Source of the DNA: Marinobacterium iners
Lineage (GTDB): Bacteria > Pseudomonadota > Gammaproteobacteria > Pseudomonadales > Balneatricaceae
DNA: 64,000 nucleotides
Assembly (NCBI RefSeq): GCF_017310015.1
Contig: NZ_CP022297.1
Span: 124,001 to 188,000, forward strand
Reading direction: 5' to 3'
Position 1 is the stretch's first letter. Every line of letters begins with the position of its first letter. This document shows positions 35,495-44,562 of this stretch, in pieces. The notes beneath the pieces are model-generated. The model worked only from the letters and a program-made list of their open reading frames with translations, did no database searches and was not told the origin of the DNA. The translations under genes and the position numbers were made by a program.

Positions 35495-37618
35495 ATGCCG
35501 ACCATTGATGCCCTTTCACATCGCCTCGAAGAGTATCTGACACAGGATCAGATTGCTCGGGTTCGTCGCGCCTATTTCTATGCCGAGCAGGCCCACGATG
35601 GTCAGCGCCGTAAAAGCGGCGAACCCTATGTGACTCATCCACTGGCCGTAGCCAATGTACTGGCCGGGATGCACATGGACCATCAAAGCTTGATGGCGGC
35701 CATGTTGCACGATGTAATCGAAGATACCGAGATCGAATATGCGGGCATTGAGGGGCAGTTCGGCACCTCTGTAGCGGATATTGTCGATGGCGTCTCCAAG
35801 CTGACCCATTTGGAGTTCGAGACCAAGGCGGAAGCCCAGGCCGAGAATTTCCAGAAAATGGTGTTGGCGATGGCGGAAGATATCCGCGTCATTCTGGTCA
35901 AGTTGGCAGATCGGCTGCACAACATGCGTACCCTCGGTGCCATGCGGCCTGACAAACAGCGTCGTATTGCCCGCGAAACCCTCGATATTTATGCACCCAT
36001 TGCCGCGCGTCTGGGTATGCGAGACCTGCAGGTTGAACTGGAGGATCTGGCATTCCAGTCCTATTACCCGATGCGAGCCAAGCGCATTCGGCGAGCGGTG
36101 GTGCATGCGCGCGGACAGCGTAAGGACATCATTGAACAGGTGCGAGAATCGATCCAGGCCCGGCTGGATCAGGAAGGGCTCAGCGGAAGTGTATCCGGTC
36201 GCGAGAAACACCTCTACAGCATCTATCGCAAAATGAAGGTACAGCGTAAGGCGTTCGCCGACATTATGGATGTGTTTGCCTTTCGGATTGTGACCGGCAG
36301 CGTTGATGACTGTTACCGTATTCTGGGGGCCGTGCACAACCTGTACAAGCCGGTACCGGGTTGCTTCAAGGATTATATTGCCATTCCCAAGGCCAATGGT
36401 TACCAGTCGTTGCACACGGTGCTGTTTGGCGCCCGGGGCATGACCATCGAGGTACAGATCCGTACCCGTGACATGGATGCGGTCGCCAGCCAGGGGATTG
36501 CCGAACACAGTCATTACAAGGTCAAGGGTAGTACTGAAAGCGCACTGGGTTCTTACAACCGTGCTCGTAAATGGGTACAGGGGCTGCTGGAGATGCAGCA
36601 AAGTGCCGGTGACTCGATGGAATTTATCGAGAGCGTGAAAAAAGACCTGTTCCCGGACGAGGTCTACATCTTCACCCCCAAAGGGCGGATTTTGGAGTTG
36701 CCGCGTGGTGCAACACCGGTCGACTTTGCCTACGCCGTGCATACGGACGTGGGTAACTCCTGTGTTTCCTGCCGTATCAACCGTCGCCTGGCGCCACTGT
36801 CGGAACCTCTGGAAAGCGGTCAAACGGTCGAAATCATCACTACGCCGCGGGCCCAGCCGAACATGGCATGGCTCAATTTTGTGGTGACCGGCAAGGCACG
36901 CACCAGCATCCGACACTTTCTGAAGAATCAACAACGCAATGAATCGATCGAATTGGGGCGTCGACTGTTGAGCCAGTTTTTGGGCAACTACGGTGCAAGC
37001 CTTGATGACATTGACCCTGATCAGTTGGCGCAGCTGCTGGACGAGGCTGAGTTCAAGCAGCTGGATGACCTGCTGGAAGATATCGGCATGGGCAACCGCA
37101 TGGCGTATGTGGTAGCGCGCCGTCTGCGCCCTGCCGAGCATGTTGAGCAGGACCCTGGGTTGACTGAACAGGGCCGGCCTCTGGCTATTCGGGGTGCTGA
37201 GGGGATGGTCATGCAGTATGCCCGCTGCTGCCACCCCATTCCCGGAGACAGCATCATCGGGCATATCAGCAGTGGTCGTGGGCTTGTGGTACATCGTACC
37301 GACTGTCGCAACATAGGTTACCTGCGTGATAACCCCGAAAAAACCATCTATCTGGAGTGGTCAGCACCACAAAGCAACGAAGAAGAATTTGTGGTCGGGC
37401 TTTTCCTTGAGGTTGAATCCCAGCGCGGCATCATTGCCAACCTGGCGACGGCCGCTGCCAGTATGGGTGCCAACCTGCTTAAAATCGACAGTGGCGAGCG
37501 TGATGGTCAGCTGTTCAGCGTGAACATGGAGCTGACGGTTTACAACCGTGTGCATCTGGCACGGGTGATTCGCAAGCTGCGCAGCCTGCGTTCAGTCAAT
37601 CACATTAACCGCCAGTAA
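35495..37618 (+). CDS. spoT: Bifunctional (p)ppGpp synthetase/hydrolase SpoT
   Basis: 707 residues. The HD hydrolase domain has H48 and H72-D73 (LHDVIEDT) plus a later LVKLADRLHNMRTL. The synthetase domain holds GREKHLYSIYRKM, DVFAFRIV and IPKANGYQSLHT. TGS (about 390-450, VYIFTPKGRILELPRGATPVDFAY) and a C-terminal ACT domain (about 640-707) follow. Both catalytic halves look intact. GGAG precedes the ATG at 8-9 nt. It converges on ggt with a 20-bp gap. Confidence 0.97.
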   Translation: MPTIDALSHRLEEYLTQDQIARVRRAYFYAEQAHDGQRRKSGEPYVTHPLAVANVLAGMHMDHQSLMAAMLHDVIEDTEIEYAGIEGQFGTSVADIVDGVSKLTHLEFETKAEAQAENFQKMVLAMAEDIRVILVKLADRLHNMRTLGAMRPDKQRRIARETLDIYAPIAARLGMRDLQVELEDLAFQSYYPMRAKRIRRAVVHARGQRKDIIEQVRESIQARLDQEGLSGSVSGREKHLYSIYRKMKVQRKAFADIMDVFAFRIVTGSVDDCYRILGAVHNLYKPVPGCFKDYIAIPKANGYQSLHTVLFGARGMTIEVQIRTRDMDAVASQGIAEHSHYKVKGSTESALGSYNRARKWVQGLLEMQQSAGDSMEFIESVKKDLFPDEVYIFTPKGRILELPRGATPVDFAYAVHTDVGNSCVSCRINRRLAPLSEPLESGQTVEIITTPRAQPNMAWLNFVVTGKARTSIRHFLKNQQRNESIELGRRLLSQFLGNYGASLDDIDPDQLAQLLDEAEFKQLDDLLEDIGMGNRMAYVVARRLRPAEHVEQDPGLTEQGRPLAIRGAEGMVMQYARCCHPIPGDSIIGHISSGRGLVVHRTDCRNIGYLRDNPEKTIYLEWSAPQSNEEEFVVGLFLEVESQRGIIANLATAAASMGANLLKIDSGERDGQLFSVNMELTVYNRVHLARVIRKLRSLRSVNHINRQ

Positions 37619-37638
37619 ACATATGGCTGGCTGATAGT

Positions 37639-39381
37639 TCAGCGTCCCAGTGCCTTTCCCTCGCGGCGCGGATCGACCCCCGACTCCCAGCGACCATCGG
37701 ACCGTTGACGAATGGCGTGTACTCCGCTGTTGAGTTCCCGAATGCTTACGCGATGCCCCATATCCCTGAGCTCGAACAGCAGTTGCTCGGCGGAGGTGGC
37801 TTCCTCCAGTTCGGTATCGCCGTTACGGTTACTTATATTGGGCTGGTAGAGGATCTCCTGCAGTGACATATCGGTATGCAGCATCAGCAGGAGAGTTTGT
37901 GCCACATAGTTGATGATACGACTGCCACCAGGAGAGCCGAGCGCAGCGATCGGGCGATTATCGGCGTTGAATACCATCACCGGTGCCATTGAGCTGCGTG
38001 GGCGCTTGCCTGGTTCAACCCGGTTAGCCACTGGCACGCCGTTGATCTCGGGGATAAAGGAAAAGTCAGTGAGCTGATTGTTGAGCAGAAAGCCCCCTGC
38101 CATCAGGGTCGAGCCGAATGCCATCTCAATACTGCTGGTCATCGACAGCAGGTTGCCATATCTGTCTCGAATGACGAAGTGGCTGGTTGACGGCAACTCG
38201 GGCGAGCGGTCATCGGCACGGGGCAGTTCCATTGGCTGGCCTGGCTGGGCCTGCCCCATGTCGTGCTCAGAGCTGATCAGGCTGGCGCGCTGGCGCAAGT
38301 ATGTGGGATCGAGGAGCGCCGCTGTTGGGACCTCCACAAAGTCCGGATCAGCTAGGTAGCGACCCCGGTCGGCATAGGCCAGGCGGCTGGCCTGGGTAAA
38401 CAGATGAGCAAAGCCACTACTGTCGTGAGGCAGTGCAGCCAACGGAGTGTGCTGCAGCAGGCCCAGTATTTGCAGCAGCGTCACACCACCCGAAGTCGGT
38501 GGTGGAAAGCCACAGACACGGTATTCGCGATAGGGCAAACATATCGGCTTGCGTTCCCGTGCAACATAGCTCGCCAGATCCGTTCGGCTGATCATGCCCG
38601 GGTTGTCTTTAGCCTCGGATATGCTGGTTAGAATCTGGTCTGCAATAGGACCGTGATACAGGGCGTCCGCCCCTTGGGCGGCGATCAGTCGCAACGATTC
38701 GGCCAGTTCAGGGTTACGCAGCAGAGCTCCGGCAGGCAGCGGCGCACCGGAGTGGTCAAAAAAGTACTGGCGACTGGCCGCATAGCGATCCAGCCCGGGA
38801 TTGACTCTGTCTGAGATCAGTTTGTGTAACCGGTTACCGATATGGAACCCCTGCTCGGCACGGGCAATGCTGGCGTCAAACAGCATCGACCAGTCCAGTC
38901 TGCCATGGCGCTGATGGGCCAGTTCAAGCATCCGCAATACTCCCGGAACCCCAACTGAGCGCCCGCCAACAAGCGCTTCATGCCATGGCATAGTGCTACC
39001 GTCAGATTGTAGGAAGAGATTTTCAGTGACGTCAGCCGGGGCGGTTTCACGGCCATCATAGGCGTGCAATGTTTGGCTGGACTGGTCCCAGTAGAGCAGA
39101 AAGGCACCGCCACCAAGGCCAGAAGACTGGGGCTCGACCAAGGTCAGCATTGCCTGAACAGCGATGGCTGCATCCACAGCGGTGCCGCCCTGGCGGAGCA
39201 TATCAAAGCCCGCTTCAGTCGCCAGTGGGTGAGCCGTGACCACCAGCGAATCCTCAGCGATGACGCGCTGGGGGTGTTGCCAGCCGGTAGCGCTTTCCGG
39301 TGCGATCGACTCATCAGCAGCCCAGAGGAAAGGGATCTGCAAAGCCAGCAGGGCGATAATTGCTTGGCGAAAAATGCTCAT
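37639..39381 (-). CDS. ggt: Gamma-glutamyltransferase
   Basis: 580 residues with a signal peptide (MSIFRQAIIALLALQIPFLWA), so a periplasmic precursor that self-cleaves. The nucleophile is T399 in PSTSHFVIRD, and the small-subunit motifs PGKRPRSSMAPVMV and LGSPGGSRIINYV are present; the large subunit has SSGLGGGAFLLYWD. It hydrolyses or transfers the gamma-glutamyl group of glutathione and related compounds. Its start overlaps the stop of the upstream one-domain asparaginase gene by 4 bases, so the two are translated together. Confidence 0.95.
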   Translation of the reverse strand: MSIFRQAIIALLALQIPFLWAADESIAPESATGWQHPQRVIAEDSLVVTAHPLATEAGFDMLRQGGTAVDAAIAVQAMLTLVEPQSSGLGGGAFLLYWDQSSQTLHAYDGRETAPADVTENLFLQSDGSTMPWHEALVGGRSVGVPGVLRMLELAHQRHGRLDWSMLFDASIARAEQGFHIGNRLHKLISDRVNPGLDRYAASRQYFFDHSGAPLPAGALLRNPELAESLRLIAAQGADALYHGPIADQILTSISEAKDNPGMISRTDLASYVARERKPICLPYREYRVCGFPPPTSGGVTLLQILGLLQHTPLAALPHDSSGFAHLFTQASRLAYADRGRYLADPDFVEVPTAALLDPTYLRQRASLISSEHDMGQAQPGQPMELPRADDRSPELPSTSHFVIRDRYGNLLSMTSSIEMAFGSTLMAGGFLLNNQLTDFSFIPEINGVPVANRVEPGKRPRSSMAPVMVFNADNRPIAALGSPGGSRIINYVAQTLLLMLHTDMSLQEILYQPNISNRNGDTELEEATSAEQLLFELRDMGHRVSIRELNSGVHAIRQRSDGRWESGVDPRREGKALGR

Positions 39382-39863
39382 GTAGACACCTGAAATTGTC
39401 CGGCTGCACGATTCTTGATGGTGTGCTCAGGGTTGAAAACACGTCCGTTCATAAAGATGTAGACCCCCGCAGGCAGCGTTTGGGCCAAGGCCATGGCTCC
39501 TCCCAGATTGAAGGCCGCATCACTGTCGCGAAATCGGGCCGGTTGCATGGCGCCGGTGAGGACGATGGTGCGGTCATTCAGCGCCTGCAGGGCACGGGCT
39601 GTATCAACCATGGTGTCGGTACCGTGTGTAATGACGATATGTCGGCAGGTATCGGCTTCAATATGGTCACGAATCAGCGCCCGGTCATGTGCATCCATTT
39701 CAAGGCTGTCCTTGCGCAGCAGGCTTTCGATGCTGTATTGGCAACTCACACCGGCCTGTGCCAGCAGTTCTGTCGCCGCCGGCTCACCGATACGATAGTC
39801 ACTCAGTGCATCGTAGTAGACCTTGTCGATTGTGCCCCCGATTGTCAGAATCTTGATCTGCAT
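39378..39863 (-). CDS. Single-domain asparaginase-like protein
   Basis: 161 residues, about half of a normal L-asparaginase. It keeps the N-terminal domain with both catalytic threonine motifs (TIGGTIDK and THGTDTMVDTA) and VLTGAMQPARFRDSDAAFNLG, but lacks the whole C-terminal domain and ends cleanly at QFQVST. There is no frameshift, and the ggt start overlaps its stop, so the short form is probably the real protein. Short asparaginase-domain proteins are known in marine gammaproteobacteria. Activity and substrate are unknown; linkage to ggt suggests amide or gamma-glutamyl substrates. Confidence 0.88.
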   Translation of the reverse strand: MQIKILTIGGTIDKVYYDALSDYRIGEPAATELLAQAGVSCQYSIESLLRKDSLEMDAHDRALIRDHIEADTCRHIVITHGTDTMVDTARALQALNDRTIVLTGAMQPARFRDSDAAFNLGGAMALAQTLPAGVYIFMNGRVFNPEHTIKNRAAGQFQVST

Positions 39864-39962
39864 TGGATGCCTGTAGCCTCTATTTCCGTTATTCTTAATG
39901 CAAGCTTAAAGCATCGAATAGTGTCACAAAAGCGCCAACTAATCCGCCAGCGGAGAAAAGTC

Positions 39963-41279
39963 TTGTCTGTAGATATCGGCACACTCTCAGAGATGAGCAC
40001 CCCGGCACAGCAGGTTCGGCTGGTGCTGCTGCATGATCGTCAGGGTAAGGTATTGGCGCTGCTGCCTCCGTCACGGATGCTGGACCTGACCTCGGTAGCG
40101 AAACTGTATGGGCGCGAGCTTCAGGCTGCACGAGTGGATGATGCGCAACGCTTTTTTACTCAGCCGGGTCTGCAGACAGAGGCCGGTCAGGCAAAACTAC
40201 TGTCGTTGCCGTTGCTGCTCGACAGTAGCCTTGGCGAAGCGCCACTGAGTTGCAACGAGCTTCATTCCGGTCTCTGTTTTACACTCAGCAGCGTGCCCAC
40301 GCACGACCAGGTCAGTCGCGGTCAGGTCAGTTGTGATCCGGCAACCAGCGGTGTGGGTAGCGCTGGGCTGGATGATGCGACCGTGATCACCCGGGCCGTT
40401 GAGCGATTCACCAGTTTGCGGGTTCAGCAACGACTGGAAGATACGCTGGGTCTGCCGGGTCTGTCTCAGACCATGCGCAAGATTGTAATGCTGCGCTCCG
40501 ACCCGGAAGCCGGCGTGGATGAGCTGGTGCCGGTCGTGAAGCTGGACCCGAGTCTGTCTGCACAGGTGATGGGCTGGGCGTCTTCACCCTATTATGCTGC
40601 CCCCGGACGCGTACGCTCAATCGAGGACGCGATCATTCGGGTATTGGGGTTCGACCTGGTAATCAACCTGGCGCTGGGGGTTGCCATGGGGCAGGTGCTG
40701 CGGCTGCCCGAAGATACTCCACGGGGTACAGTGCCCTACTGGGAGCAGGCTGTTTATACGGCTACGCTGAGCGAAAAGCTGGCGCGATCCATTCCGCTGG
40801 AGCGACGGCCCCGTCCAGGGCTGGCCTATCTGGCTGGCTTGTTGCACAACTTTGGTTATCTGGTGTTGGGGCATCTGTTCCCGCCTCACTTTTCGCGCCT
40901 GTCACGTCATATCGAGGCCAACCCTCAGCTGGAGCAAAGCCTGATTGAGCAGGAAGTGTTGCATGTGACCCGTGAGCAGGTGGGTGGGTGGTTGCTGGAA
41001 AGCTGGAAGCTGCCGGCTGAAGTGTCGGTTGCGGTACGCTATCAGCATGAACCCGGCTTTGAAGGTGAGCACGCGGAGTATGCGCGCCTGCTGTATCTGG
41101 CCAGCCGGCTGCTGCGTCAGCATGGCATGAGTGCAGGTCCGGCAGGGCCGCTGCCGGATGAGGTGGTCCAGGAGCTGGGCCTGCAGCAGGCGGACCTGGA
41201 ACAGGCCATGCTGGTGCTGAAAGCCGATGCGGAAGGGCTGTCGCAGCTGTCTGATCTATTCAGCGGTTCAGTGAGCTGA
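39963..41279 (+). CDS. HDOD-domain protein with N-terminal YbaK-like domain
   Basis: 438 residues from the TTG at 39963, supported by GGAG 7 nt upstream; the ATG at 39993 (MSTPAQQVRLVLL) has no spaced ribosome site but is possible. The open frame runs far upstream, antisense to the asparaginase gene, which is coincidental. Residues about 10-155 resemble the YbaK/aminoacyl-tRNA deacylase fold (ALLPPSRMLDLTSVAKLYGREL). Residues about 175-400 are an HDOD domain with the degenerate LAGLLHNFGYLVLGH instead of an HD metal site. HDOD proteins act in signalling; the role here is unknown. Confidence 0.85.
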   Translation: MSVDIGTLSEMSTPAQQVRLVLLHDRQGKVLALLPPSRMLDLTSVAKLYGRELQAARVDDAQRFFTQPGLQTEAGQAKLLSLPLLLDSSLGEAPLSCNELHSGLCFTLSSVPTHDQVSRGQVSCDPATSGVGSAGLDDATVITRAVERFTSLRVQQRLEDTLGLPGLSQTMRKIVMLRSDPEAGVDELVPVVKLDPSLSAQVMGWASSPYYAAPGRVRSIEDAIIRVLGFDLVINLALGVAMGQVLRLPEDTPRGTVPYWEQAVYTATLSEKLARSIPLERRPRPGLAYLAGLLHNFGYLVLGHLFPPHFSRLSRHIEANPQLEQSLIEQEVLHVTREQVGGWLLESWKLPAEVSVAVRYQHEPGFEGEHAEYARLLYLASRLLRQHGMSAGPAGPLPDEVVQELGLQQADLEQAMLVLKADAEGLSQLSDLFSGSVS

Positions 41280-43208
41280 TCAATCCTCAAGTGACTGTTC
41301 CAGTTGCTCCAGTGCCTCCAGCTGGTCCAGCCAGTCGGTTTCAATCTGTACCTGCCGCTGCTTCAGATCGGCTTGTTGCTGCAGCAGTGTTTTCAGCTCT
41401 GTCTTGCGGTTCTCACTGTACAGGTCGGCATCCCCCAGCTGTGTTTCGAGATCGCCGATCTGGGTGGTGACCTGCTCAAGTTGTTGCTCCAGGCGAGCGA
41501 CCTGCTGTTTCAGCGGCCGCAAGCGAGCACGCTGCTCAGCCTGGACTCGCTTGAGCTCCTTGCGCTCGGTGGCACTGAGTGAGCGCTCGGCGGCACTGTC
41601 GTTGGTGGTTTCAGGCTCGCTGCGTTTCTGCTCTTCTCGGCGCTGTTGGGCCAGCCATTGGTGATAGTCCTCCAAATCGCCATCGAACTCGCTGATCTGG
41701 CCATCGGCGACCAACAGGAACTGATCGACTGTGTTGCGCAGCAGATGGCGATCATGTGACACCAGTATCAACGCACCTTCGAACGCCTGCAGTGCCAGGC
41801 TTAGAGCGAGTCGAACCTCCAGATCCAGATGGTTGGTCGGTTCGTCAAGCAACAACAAATTGGGTTGCTGCCAGGCGATCAGGGCCAGCGCCACACGCGC
41901 CTTCTCACCGCCGGAAAAACGACCCACTGGATCCAGTGCGTCATCACCAATAAAGCCAAAGCTGCCGAGAAAGTTGCGCAGTTCCTGGTCAGTGGCGTCG
42001 GGGCTGATGCGCTGCAGGTGCAGCAGGGGAGAGGCGTCCATATCCAGCGCCTCCAGCTGGTGCTGAGCGAAGTAGCCAATACGCAGATGCTCCCCTTCGT
42101 GGCGTTCGCCGGTCAGCAACTCCAGATCGCCCACCAGGGTCTTAATCAGGGTGGATTTGCCTGCACCATTGGCACCGAGCAGACCAATGCGGGCTCCGGG
42201 GATCAGACTCAGAGACTGACCCTTGAGAATAGTACGATCCGGATAGCCCAGATCTGCTTCCGCCAACGTAAGCAGGGGAGAGGAGATCTTGTCGCTGGTA
42301 TCGAAGCGGAAGGAAAAAGGAGAGTCTACATGGGCCGGCGCAATCTGCTCCATGCGTTCCAGCTCTTTGAGCCGACTCTGAGCCTGTTTGGCCTTGGTGG
42401 CCTTGGCCCGGAAACGGCGTACAAACTGTTCGATCTGTTCGACGCGGGCCTGCTGTTTTTCGAACGCAGCCTGCTGCTGTGACAGTTTTTCGGCACGGAG
42501 GCCTTCGAACGCGGTGTAGTTGCCTTTATAGAGTGTCAGGGTCTGCTGGGCCTGATGCACGATATGGCTCACCACGTTGTCGAGGAAGTCTCGGTCATGG
42601 GAGATCAGCAGCAGGGTGCCGGGGTACTGGCGCAGCCACTGCTCCAGCCAGATGGTGGCATCCAGATCCAGATGGTTGGTGGGCTCGTCCAGTAGCAACA
42701 GATCGGACGGGCACATCAGGGCCTGGGCCAGATTCAACCGGATACGCCAGCCGCCGGAAAAGCTGTTGACTGGCCGTCCTGCGTCATCCGGGGCAAACCC
42801 GAGCCCGGCCAATAGCTGATGCGCGCGTGCTTCGGCGCGATAGCCATCCATCGCATCCAGCTCGGCATGCAGCTCGCCGATCCGGTTAGCCTGATGCTCC
42901 GCTTCTGCGACTGCCAGTGCGGCCTCAACGGCACGCAGACGGTGGTCTCCATCCACTACATAGTCCAGTGCACTGCGCTCGGACGTATCCACTTCCTGTG
43001 CCATATGGGCAATACGAAGCCGTGAGGGCAGTTGCAGCTCACCGCCGTCGGGTTGCAGCTGGCCCAGCAGCAGCTTGAACAGGGATGACTTGCCCACGCC
43101 ATTGGCGCCGACAATACCCACCTTCCAGCCGGCATGAAACGTCAGGCTGGTCTGTGCTAGCAACTGTTGGGTACCGCGATGTAAGCTTAGGTTCTGTATC
43201 TGAATCAT
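41280..43208 (-). CDS. yheS: ABC-F ATPase, YheS type
   Basis: 642 residues from the ATG at 43208 (MIQIQNLSLHRGTQQLL); an upstream in-frame ATG at 43385 lies inside the divergent TIGR02444 gene and is rejected. Two ABC cassettes without membrane segments: Walker A GANGVGKSS and GANGAGKST, signatures FSGGWRIR and FSGGEKAR, and Walker B LLLLDEPTNHLD in both. The linker is basic and helical, and a long coiled-coil C-terminus is present. ABC-F proteins act on the ribosome. It is divergent from the TIGR02444 gene. Confidence 0.94.
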   Translation of the reverse strand: MIQIQNLSLHRGTQQLLAQTSLTFHAGWKVGIVGANGVGKSSLFKLLLGQLQPDGGELQLPSRLRIAHMAQEVDTSERSALDYVVDGDHRLRAVEAALAVAEAEHQANRIGELHAELDAMDGYRAEARAHQLLAGLGFAPDDAGRPVNSFSGGWRIRLNLAQALMCPSDLLLLDEPTNHLDLDATIWLEQWLRQYPGTLLLISHDRDFLDNVVSHIVHQAQQTLTLYKGNYTAFEGLRAEKLSQQQAAFEKQQARVEQIEQFVRRFRAKATKAKQAQSRLKELERMEQIAPAHVDSPFSFRFDTSDKISSPLLTLAEADLGYPDRTILKGQSLSLIPGARIGLLGANGAGKSTLIKTLVGDLELLTGERHEGEHLRIGYFAQHQLEALDMDASPLLHLQRISPDATDQELRNFLGSFGFIGDDALDPVGRFSGGEKARVALALIAWQQPNLLLLDEPTNHLDLEVRLALSLALQAFEGALILVSHDRHLLRNTVDQFLLVADGQISEFDGDLEDYHQWLAQQRREEQKRSEPETTNDSAAERSLSATERKELKRVQAEQRARLRPLKQQVARLEQQLEQVTTQIGDLETQLGDADLYSENRKTELKTLLQQQADLKQRQVQIETDWLDQLEALEQLEQSLED

Positions 43209-43229
43209 GGCGCGAGATTTTAGCACAGC

Positions 43230-43715
43230 ATGAGTCTGGAAAATCCTCTCTGGCAGTACGCATTGACACTTTATTCTCGGCCGGGGGTTGAACAATGCTG
43301 CCTGCAGTTGCAGGATCAGGGAGCCGTAGTCAATCGCCTCCTGTTTGCCTGCTGGCTTGCCAGTCAGGGCATCAAGCTTGATCATGATCGGTTACACCAA
43401 TCAGGCAACCGTTGGCAGCCTGAGGTTACCCGGCCATTGCGGGCAGTGCGCTTCAGGGTGCGTGAGCAGTTGGCCGCGCTGCCTGAGGCTGAAGCCTGTT
43501 ATCGAGCTTTACGTCAGGCGGAGCTGGTGGCAGAGCAGCTGGAGCTCATGCTGCTGTGGCAAGATGGCCAGAGCTGGTTACCTGACAGTGAGGTGGGCGC
43601 GGCGCTGTTCCGGCACAACCTGCAGCAGGCGCTCGGCGAACCCTACAATCGGGTCTCAGGTGTGCTTCTGCTGCAACTGCAGTCGGCTGCGATTGCACTG
43701 CTTGATGATGACTGA
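43230..43715 (+). CDS. TIGR02444 family protein
   Basis: 161 residues, MSLENPLWQYALTLYSRPGVEQ with VNRLLFACWLASQG. An all-helical soluble protein of unknown function that is recurrently found beside the ABC-F gene and FKBP genes in gammaproteobacteria. It starts 21 bp from the divergent yheS start and is followed by the FKBP gene 59 bp downstream. Confidence 0.8.
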   Translation: MSLENPLWQYALTLYSRPGVEQCCLQLQDQGAVVNRLLFACWLASQGIKLDHDRLHQSGNRWQPEVTRPLRAVRFRVREQLAALPEAEACYRALRQAELVAEQLELMLLWQDGQSWLPDSEVGAALFRHNLQQALGEPYNRVSGVLLLQLQSAAIALLDDD

Positions 43716-43774
43716 ACTTTCCTCCGGGCAAGATGTACTAACAAGAACATGTCCGAACAACACTAAGGATTCAC

Positions 43775-44473
43775 ATGATGAAAAAAAGCATGCTGGCACT
43801 GGCTCTAAGTGGAGCACTGGCCACAACGGCAACAGTGCAGGCACAGGCACTGGAAACTGAACAGCAGAAACTGAGCTACAGCCTGGGGCTGATTTTGGGC
43901 GAGCGTATCCAGGCGGATGTTGAAGAGCTGGATATCACTGCATTCAGCCAGGGTGTCGAAGCTGTGTTTTCCGGCGAGGAGCCGGCACTTGATCAGCAGC
44001 AGGTTGCCGAGGTGATGCAGGCGTTCCAGAGTCGCAAGATGGAAGAGCAGCGTCAGGCGATGGCAAAGCTGGCCGATGAAAACAGCGCCAAGGGCGCCGC
44101 CTACATGGCTGAAAATGGCGCGAAGGAAGGTGTTAAAACCACTGATTCAGGGCTGCAGTATGAAGTTCTGACAGCCGGCGAGGGCAAGAGCCCCAAAACC
44201 ACGGATACCGTCAAGGTCCACTACCGTGGCCACCTGATTGATGGTACTGAGTTTGACAGTTCCTACGCCCGCAATGAGCCGGTTTCTTTCCCGCTCGATG
44301 GTGTGATTCCGGGCTGGACCGAAGGCTTGCAGCTGATGAAAGAAGGTGGCAAAAGCCGCCTGGTGATTCCGGCAGACCTGGCTTATGGCCCGGGTGGTAT
44401 GGGTAATGCGATCGGCCCGAACGAGACACTGGTGTTCGAAGTGGAGCTGCTGGAAGTGAATCCTTCAGAGTAA
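43775..44473 (+). CDS. FKBP-type peptidyl-prolyl isomerase, FkpA/Mip-like
   Basis: 232 residues with a signal peptide (MMKKSMLALALSGALATTATVQA), so periplasmic. An N-terminal helical dimerisation domain (about 25-120, KLSYSLGLILGERIQAD) precedes the FKBP domain (about 130-230): VKVHYRGHLIDGTEFDSSY, VIPGWTEGLQLMKEGGKSRLVIP and LAYGPGGMGNAIGPNETLVFEVELL. It is a folding chaperone for envelope proteins. AAGGA precedes the first of two ATG codons. A 13-bp hairpin follows the stop. Confidence 0.94.
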   Translation: MMKKSMLALALSGALATTATVQAQALETEQQKLSYSLGLILGERIQADVEELDITAFSQGVEAVFSGEEPALDQQQVAEVMQAFQSRKMEEQRQAMAKLADENSAKGAAYMAENGAKEGVKTTDSGLQYEVLTAGEGKSPKTTDTVKVHYRGHLIDGTEFDSSYARNEPVSFPLDGVIPGWTEGLQLMKEGGKSRLVIPADLAYGPGGMGNAIGPNETLVFEVELLEVNPSE

Positions 44474-44491
44474 GGCTGTTCCGGTCAGGGT

Positions 44492-44525
44492 GAGCCCGCT
44501 GCCTTCAGACAGAGGCAGCGGGCTC
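44492..44525. terminator. 13-bp hairpin between convergent FKBP and WD40 genes
   Basis: GAGCCCGCTGCCT and AGGCAGCGGGCTC pair perfectly around an 8-nt loop. There is no T-run on either strand, so termination would have to be of the non-canonical, bidirectional kind. Confidence 0.55.
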
Positions 44526-44562
44526 GCCGGCCACTGCTGCTCCTGTCACCAGCTGTACCGTC

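Noticed and set aside
35516..37294. Long open frame antisense to spoT
   Set aside because: It lies wholly within spoT, has no recognisable domain or ribosome site, and long antisense frames are common in GC-rich coding sequence.
39360..39962. Large upstream extension of the HDOD open frame
   Set aside because: It runs antisense across the asparaginase gene, whose motifs are clear, and has no ribosome site; the GGAG-supported TTG at 39963 fits the domain start.
41283..43385. N-terminal extension of the ABC-F frame to 43385
   Set aside because: The extra 59 residues lie inside the divergent TIGR02444 gene and precede a normal ABC-F start at 43208.
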